Source of the DNA: Gammaproteobacteria bacterium (ex Lamellibrachia satsuma)
GTDB taxonomy: Bacteria > Pseudomonadota > Gammaproteobacteria > Chromatiales > Chromatiaceae
DNA length: 64,000 bases
NCBI GenBank assembly: GCA_019623805.1
Contig: CP053680.1
Location: 1,838,001-1,902,000 of the forward strand
Direction: 5' to 3'
Under the pieces are notes generated by a model that saw only the letters and a program-made list of their open reading frames with translations, was not told where the DNA came from and did no database searches. A program made the position numbers and the translations under genes. Positions 37,007 to 45,420 of this stretch are shown in pieces. Numbering within the stretch: position 1 is the stretch's first letter; each line of letters opens with the position of its first letter.

Positions 37007-37476
37007 TCTCGTTCACCCCCCCCCCCGCTGCAATCACTTCATCCGAAAACAAACACTCTCCCTGCTTTATTTTGGCAGACATCCATAAAAGCCATGCATT
37101 CCACTTTCAGATATCAGTAACGATTACTTTAGGCAACACCGCAATTTCTATACTAATTGCGCTAAATCTCTCTACTGTAAATGATCTCTTTTATGCAACT
37201 AAAGCACTTCATCTCTAATTGCATTCAATAAATTCTCAGCCGATCATCGAAATTGACCTGTGTAATTACTGAATTCTCTTCACTCAGCTGCTTATCTATT
37301 CAAGTTTCATAAAGCTTCTTTTTCACTTGTGCGCACGTCAGGCAAGCGGGCGTAGCTAATTGGCAGCACATTCAGAATGCAATGTACAAGTATGGGAATT
37401 TCAGGGGAAAGGTAACCGACATAGGGGCCTGTAATACAGGCCCCTACAATTTGGCCAGCGTTGTAAAGCGTTTACA
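37007..37476. other. Gene-free AT-rich stretch
   Basis: About 470 bases with no supported gene. It starts with an 11-C tract at 37016-37026, continues AT-rich, and ends with a perfect hairpin at 37422-37446 close to the 3' end of the following minus-strand gene. Confidence 0.6.
37422..37446 (-). terminator. Strong hairpin downstream of the GlyGly-CTERM gene
   Basis: TAGGGGCCTGTA and TACAGGCCCCTA pair perfectly around a single base. It is 30 bases after the minus-strand stop at 37477. It has no T-run, so it could be a terminator or an mRNA-stabilising structure. Confidence 0.55.
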
Positions 37477-40400
37477 TTAGCGTCTGGCAGGGATTCCAAA
37501 ACCTCTGACACGGCGCACCATTGCCAGCAGAAAGAGCAGGATGAGCCATGGCGAAGCACTACCACCACCCCCGCTGCTGGTTACAGCACTCTTCGGAGCA
37601 CTGCCTGGTGCCAATGGGTCTACTATCTTCCCATCGGCAATACCATCCAGATCAAAAGGACCACCATCAGAGAGTGTCAGATCTATACTGTTCGCATCAA
37701 CCTGATTCCACTGAGCTGCGGGAATCTCTATATAATTCCCTCCCAGATCCACTTTATAAAGCACCAAATCATCAGGCAGCGGCTCGCTAAAGGTAAGACG
37801 CACTGTCTGGCTGGCACCTGCCGACGGAACCGTCGTCTCATAACTGATCACGCCAAACGGAAAGGCGACACCACTTGGGGCACCTTCGCCGGTTGCGCTA
37901 CTCGATACCTGGCTTAGATTCTGGCCTGTGCTCTGAAGATCGACAGTACCGGTCTCTGCGGCCAGACCATTTACATGAGAGGCATCACTGGCAGAGTTCC
38001 CGCTTTCGAAAACATCCAACACGCCGTCGCCATCCTGATCAGACGGACTGGCCGGGTCACCGACCTCCTGATTATCGTCCACGCCGTCACCGTCAGTATC
38101 CGTTGTGGTTGCATTGGGATCGAGTCCGATATCATTCGACTGACCGACTGTCAGCCCAGTACCGGATGCAGCTGGCGCATCATTGCCTGTTGCATCAGGA
38201 TCGTTGACTGTGACTGTCGCTGTGCGGTTGGTCGCATTTCCTGCTACATCCACTGCGGTGAAGGTAAAAGTGGTGCTGCCAAACAGGAAGAGCGCAGGTG
38301 CATTATCGGTAACACCTACAGCGCCATCCACATTGTCTTGTGCAGTTGCACCATTAAGGAGATTTTGGATCTCCGCCGCAGTTGCATTCAGACCGCCCAG
38401 CGCTGCATTACCAAGCAGAACCAGACCCACGTCGGCAGAAATCACCGGTTTGGTAGTGTCTGTGACGGTCACCGTAGCCGCAGCAGTGCCTGTGTTACCC
38501 GCAGCATCTCTAGCAGTGAATGTCACTGTGGTGTCACCCAGTGGCAAGGGATCTGGTGCATTATGCGTTACCACTCGGACGCCGCTCACGCTATCCATCG
38601 CTGTTGCACTATTCAGAAAGGCAGATGCATCCGTCACCGGCGCGCCTGCAGCATTGGCGGCGTCAAGCGTGAGGGAAGCAGGAGAATTGATCACCGGCGG
38701 CGTCCGATCGCTTACTGTGATCACAGCAGACGCAGTGCCTGTGTTCCCCACTGCATCCGTGGCACTGAAGGTCACGGTGGTAGCACCCAGCGGCAACGGG
38801 TCAGGGGCATCGTTGGTCACCACAACACCACCCAGATTGTCCGCCGCAGTCGCACCATTGAGGAAGGCTGCGACATTGGCAGCCGATGTACCGCTGGCAT
38901 CAGAGGCTTCAAAAGTTGCTGCTGCCGGGGGGGTTACCACTGGCGCAGCCTGATCAGTCACCGTTACGACTGCGGTCGCTGTTCCTGTATTCCCTGTGCT
39001 ATCGGTGGCACTGAAGGTAACGGTGGTGATACCCAGGGGCAGGGGGTCGGGGGCGTCGTGGCTTACCGCGAGCGCGCCGTCCACGTCATCCATGGCGGAT
39101 GCCGCGTCCAAAAAGGCGCTGGCGTTGGCTCGTGGCGTACCACTGGAATTTACTGCGGCGAGGATGATCGACTGGGGCGGAGTCACCACCGGCGGGGTGG
39201 TGTCGGCACCCATTGGGGTGATCGTGACGCTACGGGTTGCGGTGACGGTGTTGCCTCCGGCGTCGGTGGCACTGAAGGTAATAATCGTCGTGCCGATGGG
39301 CAGCATCGCCGGTGCGTCATGGGTAACGGGAAGCCGACCGTCGGTTTCATCCCACGCGTAGATGTAACTGAGATTCAGGGTGGCAGTCAGGAGGCGGCCG
39401 CTGGCACTGGTGGCTTCCGCCGTGACCGGTGTGGTATGCATATTCACAAGCTGGGGGGGAGTCACATCGGTAAAGGTGACAGTGACGTCCGCCGTAGCCG
39501 TGGTGCTGTTGCCCGCCGCGTCGGTGGCGGTAAAGGTAATGGTGGTTACGCCGAGCGGGAAGTGACTGGGGGCGTCGTGGGTGATGCTGCCGTTCAGAAT
39601 GGTCTTCCCGCTGTCTACATTGTCGCTGGCGAATACATTGTTGAAATAGCCAATCACACCACCGATCGAAACGCCCGAGGCATCGGAGGCAGCCACAGCC
39701 TGATCCATGGGTGGTGTGATAAATACGGGCGCCGTTTGATCTGTGAGGGTGATGGTCGCTGTGGCGGTGCCCGTGTTGCCTGCCGCATCGGTAGCACTGA
39801 AAGTCACGGTGGTGACACCCATCGGGATCTGTGAGGGCATGTCGTGAGTAACCGGCAGGTTGCCGTCAAGGTTGTCTACTGCTGTGGCGCCGGCCAGGAA
39901 GGCAGCAATATCTGCCTGGTTGTGGAAGGAACCATAGGCATTCAGAGTGGGCGCCAACAGATCGGCCGGTGGAGTCACCACTGGCTGCGTGATATCAGGA
40001 CCCTCGATAGTGACGTTCACGACATCCGAAGCGGCACTGACATTGCCGGCATCATCGGTTGCAGTGACTGAAAATCGGTGGGTACCAACACTCAACGAAT
40101 CGAGCGCGAATGACCAGTTGAGCGATCCGAAGGTCGAGGAACCCACCACCGTGTCGCCGTCACGCAAAGTAATGTTTATCACTGTCCCGATCTCACCGGT
40201 ACGCGAATAGGTGCCGCGCAGGGTCAGCGCAGCATCGGTGGTAGTGGTTCCATCGACCGGCGAAGTGATCACCGGTACCTCTGGCGGTGTGGTATCGACC
40301 CGCGTGCCCACCCGCGTGCCCACGCTAAAAGTATTGCCCGCCCGATCAACAGTGATCACCTCAATCACGATGCCGCCATCGGCAAACGGCCCGACCTCCG

Positions 40401-42009
40401 CGCTCCAGTCGCCACTGGCGTCGGCCGTGGTAGTCGCCAGCAACGCACCAGCGCTGTTATCCTTCTTGATCAACACCGTCACGAACGGCTCGGCAGTACC
40501 GGCCACAGTGAAGCTGTTGACGTCGAAAACTGCGCCACTCACAGGTGCAGTCACAGTCGGCAAGGCGGGATCGGTGAGATCAACAGTGATGGTGTCGGAC
40601 GCATCGCTATGGTTGCGATCAGCATCTTCGAAGCGCACAGTCACGGTGTGTAAACCTTCCACCGAGCTAAAAAGGGCAGGGATGGAATCTTCGAAGGGTA
40701 GCAGCGGACCAAAGGCGCCACCGTCCTTAGAGATCTGAACCTTGGCGCAACCGGAACCCGCACCGTCATCGCAGGTCAGCGCAAGCGCCACACTCGAGGT
40801 GCTGAAATCGGCCCCATTATTGATCGATACCGTGCCGACCGGAGGCGTGGTGTCCGCATAGGCCACCTTGCGCACCCGGTGGTAATCGGAGATGAATAGA
40901 TTATCGTCGGCATCCAGCGCCACGTTGGTCGCTGTCCGTAGGCCTGCGCTGGTGGCTTCGCCGCCATCACCGGAGGAGATGAATCTCCCATACTGATCCT
41001 TAGCGCCACTCCCCGCCACTGTGGCGATGATGCCGGTGACCGCATCAACCCGGCGCACGCGACCGTTCCCATTATCAGCTATAAACAGATTGCCTGCGCT
41101 GTCGAAGTCGATGCCACGAGGCTGACTCAATTGCGCCCCGGTTGCAGGAAGACTATCTCCTGCGTAACCGGCGACTCCTGGCGTTCCGGCAAAGGTGGTA
41201 ATAACACGGGTGATGCGGTCGATGCGCCGGATAACATGGTTTCTGGTATCAGAAACATACACATTTCCTGCCGCATCAAGCGCCAGCCCCGAAGGAGAAT
41301 TCAATTGCGCCTGGGTGGCATCCCCGCCATCACCTGAGAAACCGGGAGAGGCCGGGGAGAGTCCGGCAAAGATGAAGGTAGGACCACCTGGCGGAGTAAT
41401 CCAGATCTGGCTGTTCGTGTTGTCCACGGTGAAGAGGGTGCCCCCTCCATCATACTCCATATCGGTAACAAAGCCACTGACGGAGGGATCACCCCATAGT
41501 GTCAGTATTGTTCCAAGGCCATCGATCACACGAACACGGTGATTGAAGGAGTCAGCGATAAGAAGATTGCCGGTATGGTCGAAGCCCAATCCTGAGACAC
41601 CAAAACCCTGCAATGCCGCACTGGTTGCCGGTCCGCCATCACCAGAAAAACCGAAGGTTCCGTTGCCGGCAATGAGGGTCAGCAACCCGGTTGTGGCGTC
41701 GCGCTTCACCACATGGGTGTTGGCATTGTAATAGAGATTGCCATCGGCATCGGTCACGAGTCCCTGCACTTGCCTCGCGGCAACCGCTGTCGCCAGCGCA
41801 CCGTTGTAGACATCAGTAAAGGACGCATCACCTTCACCATTCCCTGCCACCGTGCTGATGATGGCTGCCGAAACGTAAGCAGGAAAGAGAAAGGCAATTA
41901 GCAAGAGCCAGACAGGCAGTATTTTCGCTGCCCGGAATGAGATCAGCCGCAAGAGCAGGCTAGACAGTTCAAATTTGGCGCCATTGCGCCCAAGGATCTG
42001 GCTTTTCAT
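37477..42009 (-). CDS. Large secreted NHL/HYR-repeat protein with GlyGly-CTERM tail
   Basis: About 1510 residues. A long signal region (ILPVWLLLIAFLFPAYVSA) is followed by NHL-type beta-propeller repeats at about 50-385 (AGNGTFGFSGDGGPAT, SGLALDAAGNVYVSDTRNHVIRR), Ig-like domains, about seven HYR-type modules (for example TAPVFITPP ... FPLGVTTITFTATDAAGN), and a calcium-binding TSP3-like segment (TDTDGDGVDDNQEVGD). The end, SSGGGGSASPWLILLFLLAMVRRVR, is a GlyGly-CTERM sorting tail: glycine motif, helix, basic end. This predicts rhombosortase processing and surface or type II secretion. The ATG at 42009 is preferred; GTG at 42015 is possible. Probable adhesin or matrix protein. Confidence 0.85.
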   Translation of the reverse strand: MKSQILGRNGAKFELSSLLLRLISFRAAKILPVWLLLIAFLFPAYVSAAIISTVAGNGEGDASFTDVYNGALATAVAARQVQGLVTDADGNLYYNANTHVVKRDATTGLLTLIAGNGTFGFSGDGGPATSAALQGFGVSGLGFDHTGNLLIADSFNHRVRVIDGLGTILTLWGDPSVSGFVTDMEYDGGGTLFTVDNTNSQIWITPPGGPTFIFAGLSPASPGFSGDGGDATQAQLNSPSGLALDAAGNVYVSDTRNHVIRRIDRITRVITTFAGTPGVAGYAGDSLPATGAQLSQPRGIDFDSAGNLFIADNGNGRVRRVDAVTGIIATVAGSGAKDQYGRFISSGDGGEATSAGLRTATNVALDADDNLFISDYHRVRKVAYADTTPPVGTVSINNGADFSTSSVALALTCDDGAGSGCAKVQISKDGGAFGPLLPFEDSIPALFSSVEGLHTVTVRFEDADRNHSDASDTITVDLTDPALPTVTAPVSGAVFDVNSFTVAGTAEPFVTVLIKKDNSAGALLATTTADASGDWSAEVGPFADGGIVIEVITVDRAGNTFSVGTRVGTRVDTTPPEVPVITSPVDGTTTTDAALTLRGTYSRTGEIGTVINITLRDGDTVVGSSTFGSLNWSFALDSLSVGTHRFSVTATDDAGNVSAASDVVNVTIEGPDITQPVVTPPADLLAPTLNAYGSFHNQADIAAFLAGATAVDNLDGNLPVTHDMPSQIPMGVTTVTFSATDAAGNTGTATATITLTDQTAPVFITPPMDQAVAASDASGVSIGGVIGYFNNVFASDNVDSGKTILNGSITHDAPSHFPLGVTTITFTATDAAGNSTTATADVTVTFTDVTPPQLVNMHTTPVTAEATSASGRLLTATLNLSYIYAWDETDGRLPVTHDAPAMLPIGTTIITFSATDAGGNTVTATRSVTITPMGADTTPPVVTPPQSIILAAVNSSGTPRANASAFLDAASAMDDVDGALAVSHDAPDPLPLGITTVTFSATDSTGNTGTATAVVTVTDQAAPVVTPPAAATFEASDASGTSAANVAAFLNGATAADNLGGVVVTNDAPDPLPLGATTVTFSATDAVGNTGTASAVITVSDRTPPVINSPASLTLDAANAAGAPVTDASAFLNSATAMDSVSGVRVVTHNAPDPLPLGDTTVTFTARDAAGNTGTAAATVTVTDTTKPVISADVGLVLLGNAALGGLNATAAEIQNLLNGATAQDNVDGAVGVTDNAPALFLFGSTTFTFTAVDVAGNATNRTATVTVNDPDATGNDAPAASGTGLTVGQSNDIGLDPNATTTDTDGDGVDDNQEVGDPASPSDQDGDGVLDVFESGNSASDASHVNGLAAETGTVDLQSTGQNLSQVSSSATGEGAPSGVAFPFGVISYETTVPSAGASQTVRLTFSEPLPDDLVLYKVDLGGNYIEIPAAQWNQVDANSIDLTLSDGGPFDLDGIADGKIVDPLAPGSAPKSAVTSSGGGGSASPWLILLFLLAMVRRVRGFGIPARR

Positions 42010-42106
42010 CTTCACATCTCTCTTTTTTGTTCTTTATTTTTCAGCCTGCCTTTCATGGTCAGGTGAAGCGCAGGCTTTTCATCTCTCTTAATAAACAGAT
42101 GACGGT

Positions 42107-42727
42107 TTATCCCCGCCGACTGCGTCTGCCACTAGCTGCAAACAGCAGTCCCCCCAGGATAAATAACGCCAGGGTTGACGGCTCCGGGACATTCGCTGAC
42201 CGCACCAGCCAGTGCCCCATGTCAGGCGCTGTATCTGTTGAATTGAACTGCCTGCCACTTTCCGTCAGGTAGAACGATCCTGTGCCATTCATAATGGCGT
42301 GGTAGACATAGGGGGTGTATCTTCGCGTAGGATCACCGACCACTTGGTCGGCAGAAACACCACGTACATAGCGGCTGGCCCCGCTTGAGGTAAGATCCAT
42401 GACATTATCGAAAAACCATTCCATGCCATCCACGTTAAGCCCGTGCAACTGGTTCAATACGTGGTAAGTCACATCGGCGTGATCCCATAACCCGGTGATC
42501 TGATCGTTGCTCGCATAGCGCCAACTATCTCCCCACCAGCCACCGACACCGCTCTCCACCTCACCCCATGAGAGGCCCACGGTTTCATCCAGGTGCAGCC
42601 ACTGAAGTCCTGTATCTGAATCTGTCGTCCAGCCATTCGAATCATCGCGGATAAGCGATGCCTGTGTCGTGAACGCAGTGAACAACAGAGCGACCATTGA
42701 CAGTGTAAAGACGATTTTTTTATTCAT
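42107..42727 (-). CDS. PEP-CTERM sorted exported protein
   Basis: 206 residues. It has a signal peptide (IVFTLSMVALLFTAFTTQA), a DUF1566-like N-terminal segment (GWTTDSDTGLQWLHLDETVG), and a C-terminal PEP-CTERM signal: VPEPSTLALFILGGLLFAASGRRSRRG reduced to its parts, a PEP motif, helix and Arg-rich end. PEP-CTERM proteins are processed by exosortase, usually with exopolysaccharide production. It lies upstream of the GlyGly-CTERM gene on the same strand with a gap of about 100 bases, so they may be cotranscribed. Confidence 0.9.
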   Translation of the reverse strand: MNKKIVFTLSMVALLFTAFTTQASLIRDDSNGWTTDSDTGLQWLHLDETVGLSWGEVESGVGGWWGDSWRYASNDQITGLWDHADVTYHVLNQLHGLNVDGMEWFFDNVMDLTSSGASRYVRGVSADQVVGDPTRRYTPYVYHAIMNGTGSFYLTESGRQFNSTDTAPDMGHWLVRSANVPEPSTLALFILGGLLFAASGRRSRRG

Positions 42728-42918
42728 CTCTTTTCCCCTTTGTTATTGTTCGCGCGCCATCAAAGAAAAAGACCTTTTAGGAAACGCTTAAATTTATTAA
42801 TCCCAATTCACCGTATAGACTTAAATTGCTATACATGGCTGATAAGGAATTACACACAATTTTACAAAGTGAATAAGTTGAAAGGTATTGGTCGCAGGTA
42901 CTAATCAATACAGACTTT

Positions 42919-42928
42919 AGTACGTACT
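42919..42928. promoter_or_regulatory. Palindrome AGTACGTACT in the divergent PEP-CTERM / regulator spacer
   Basis: A perfect 10-bp palindrome containing TACGTA, 59 bases upstream of the LuxR-type regulator start. LuxR/FixJ-type regulators often bind short inverted repeats of this kind, so autoregulation is possible. It is an inference from position and symmetry only. Confidence 0.3.
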
Positions 42929-42986
42929 TTGGACGGTTTTTGTGCTATAAGTTCGACTTGGGGACGTTCCTAACTGAGCGAAAAAT

Positions 42987-43586
42987 ATGAAGATTATCCT
43001 GGCTGATGATCACTCCCTGTTTCGGGAGGGTTTGCGCAGCATGCTGGAACCGGACGCCGTCTGTTATGAAGCATCCAGCTTGCCTGAGATGCTCGACCTG
43101 CTTCAGGATCACCCTGACGCCGGGCTGATTCTCATGGATCTCAAGATGCCGGGCATGGTCGACTTTCAAGGCCTTGAAACAGTACGTGAACGGCATCCTG
43201 ACACGCCCCTGATCATTGTTTCCATGCATTGTGAGAAAGATATCATCCAAACCGCGTTGGCATGCGGTATTTCAGGCTATATCCCCAAGACCCACAGCTT
43301 TGAGTCTATGAGGAGAGCCATCGACCTGGTCCTCGGTGGAACACCCTATGTGCCGCAGGAAGCGCTGATGGACGTCAACAGCACCCCCTCCAGGACTTCC
43401 AAACTGACACGACGGCAACAGGATGTTTATGCGCAGCTTATTAAAGGGAAAACAAATCAGGAGATTGCCGATGAACTGTACATCAGCCTAAGTACGGTAA
43501 AAATGCATGTGAGTACAGTACTGGAAAAAGTCGGCGCCAAAAACCGCACACAACTAATCGCCGACAGCAGAAATATCTTTGACTGA
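42987..43586 (+). CDS. LuxR/NarL-type response regulator
   Basis: 199 residues. The receiver domain starts MKIILADDHSLFREGL with the phospho-acceptor Asp in LILMDLKMPG and the Lys in YIPKTHSF. The C-terminal LuxR helix-turn-helix is KLTRRQQDVYAQLIKGKTNQEIADELYISLSTVKMHVSTVLEKVG. It is a DNA-binding regulator, likely phosphorylated by the hybrid kinase encoded convergently; their 3' ends overlap by 33 bases. Confidence 0.93.
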   Translation: MKIILADDHSLFREGLRSMLEPDAVCYEASSLPEMLDLLQDHPDAGLILMDLKMPGMVDFQGLETVRERHPDTPLIIVSMHCEKDIIQTALACGISGYIPKTHSFESMRRAIDLVLGGTPYVPQEALMDVNSTPSRTSKLTRRQQDVYAQLIKGKTNQEIADELYISLSTVKMHVSTVLEKVGAKNRTQLIADSRNIFD

Positions 43587-45311
43587 TTTCAACAAGTTGG
43601 CCATTGTCAGTCGCAGCTTCTCTGCAGTAACCGGTTTGTGAAGCAGGGGAACGCCGGCCTTACTGATCTTCTGCAACTCCCGCTGGCCGGTATCACCGGT
43701 GATGAGAATCGCGGGGACTGCTGTTTTACTGTGTTGCTGGACGATCTCAATCACCTCGATACCGCTTATGTGGTCACGCAGCCTTAAATCACAAATCAAC
43801 AGATCGAGGGGATCATCTTGCTCTGCCAGCACGGTCTGAACATGCTTGAGGGACTCGAAGGTTCGAGTGATGCAACCCCAAGTCTCTAGTTGAAACTGAA
43901 GTCCCTCCAGAATATCAACATCGTCATCCACGACCCAAACCACAAGATCCACAAAAACACCATCATCAACCGGCATATAGTCATCCGGTTCTGCCAATAG
44001 CTCCTGTTCGGCTTCTCCCTTCGGTACATCAATGCAAAATACGGAACCTTTTCCGTAGCGTGAACGCATACAAACCGGCGTTTCCAGCAGGCTGGCAATC
44101 TGGTCGACAATGGACAGCCCCAGACCAACTCCTTTTCTTCTATCCCGCTCCGGATTATCCAATTGATGAAAGGCGTCAAAAATCGAATTCACCTCCTCTT
44201 GCCTAATCCCTTTTCCTGTATCCCATACCTCGAATCGAAAACCTTCCCCATGCCTCCTGCAAGCCACCAGAACCCCACCGGAATCCGTGTATTTCACAGC
44301 ATTGGAAATATAGTTTTCAAGTACCCTCTGGATTAAAATCGGATCACTGTGGATCCAGTGGTTACTTGGGCGAACGATTAACCGAATGCCTTTCCTGATA
44401 CACTCGTCATCGAATTTATATTTAAGGGACTGCAATAACTGGTTAGCAAATATGTTTATCTTCAACGGACTGATCACACCTGCGTCAAAGCGTGACATAT
44501 CGAGCAGGGACGAAAACATCTCCTGCATGCTGTCCAGTGCATTCCTCAAACGAGAAAGCAGATAGACCCGGTTATCCCTCCCCCTGTCCTGCGCCAGTCC
44601 ACCAAGAAACAGCTCCATCGCATAGAGTGGCTGGCGCAGATCGTGGCTGGCGGCGGCAAGAAACCTGGATTTATCGATGTTTGCCTTTTCCGCAGTCTGT
44701 TTCTGAATAACAAGTTCGCTATTGGCCGACTCAAGTTCAAACTGCAAACTGTAAGTGTGCACCAGCATTTTGTGCAGCTCGATGGCAAACTTGATCATTC
44801 CTGCATAGTAGATCGCAAATAATCCTGCCAGCAGAGGATTCGCCGCTTCGGTGAACAGTAATACAGCCAGCGACTGTACTAGAATCGGGATCACCAAACA
44901 AAAGTAGATGGGTAAGATTGCGGCCAGATTAATGGCGCCTGCAAAGATACCCAGCATCGGCATGAGGACAATGAAGGCGTGGATATCCCAAGTGCCGGTC
45001 AGCAGCCAGGTAAGCGACCCCCATAACGTACTGCTAATGAGTGTGTAAACAATGAAAACGACCTTGATATATCCTATCTGTCCTGGTGTGAGTTCTCTGC
45101 CTGCGTGTCTTTGGGAAATGATGAAATGAGGCAGCGCCACTGCCTGCATAGAGAAGAACCAGATTAGCAGAATAAAATGCGAATAGGCTGACCAAAGCCC
45201 GATCAGCATAAGTACCTGGGCGGCAGTGATCGCAATATAGGATGTTCGTCTGTGCCTAAGAATATGCCCCGTCAGGGCCTGAAGCATTCTGGAGTCCGGG
45301 TGATCCGACAT
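43554..45311 (-). CDS. Hybrid sensor histidine kinase / response regulator
   Basis: 585 residues. About six N-terminal membrane helices (residues 20-180) are followed by a coiled linker, a HisKA domain with the phospho-histidine in AAASHDLRQPLYAMELFLGGL, an HATPase domain (ENYISNAVKYTDSGGVLV, DTGKGI, GVGLGLSIVDQIA), and a C-terminal receiver (VWVVDDDVDILEGLQFQLETWG, LLICDLRLRDHISG, ILITGDTG, LHKPV). No periplasmic sensor domain is present, so the signal may be membrane-borne. The convergent LuxR-type gene is the likely partner. Confidence 0.92.
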   Translation of the reverse strand: MSDHPDSRMLQALTGHILRHRRTSYIAITAAQVLMLIGLWSAYSHFILLIWFFSMQAVALPHFIISQRHAGRELTPGQIGYIKVVFIVYTLISSTLWGSLTWLLTGTWDIHAFIVLMPMLGIFAGAINLAAILPIYFCLVIPILVQSLAVLLFTEAANPLLAGLFAIYYAGMIKFAIELHKMLVHTYSLQFELESANSELVIQKQTAEKANIDKSRFLAAASHDLRQPLYAMELFLGGLAQDRGRDNRVYLLSRLRNALDSMQEMFSSLLDMSRFDAGVISPLKINIFANQLLQSLKYKFDDECIRKGIRLIVRPSNHWIHSDPILIQRVLENYISNAVKYTDSGGVLVACRRHGEGFRFEVWDTGKGIRQEEVNSIFDAFHQLDNPERDRRKGVGLGLSIVDQIASLLETPVCMRSRYGKGSVFCIDVPKGEAEQELLAEPDDYMPVDDGVFVDLVVWVVDDDVDILEGLQFQLETWGCITRTFESLKHVQTVLAEQDDPLDLLICDLRLRDHISGIEVIEIVQQHSKTAVPAILITGDTGQRELQKISKAGVPLLHKPVTAEKLRLTMANLLKSVKDISAVGD

Positions 45312-45420
45312 ATCTCCTTCCCATATGCACGCTAAAGAGAGGCTGTCAGTCTATACCAAAACCTCAAGCGCAGCCTATCTGCCAAGCAGACCAACCCCGC
45401 CATCATTCTTGTGGAATAAG

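Noticed and set aside
37347..37371. tRNA-like start gcgggcgtagctaattggc
   Set aside because: The rest of a tRNA (anticodon arm, T arm, acceptor complement) cannot be drawn.
37975..39834. Long plus-strand frames opposite the NHL/HYR gene
   Set aside because: They are antisense shadows of a GC-rich repetitive gene that has a signal peptide, domains and a sorting tail on the minus strand.
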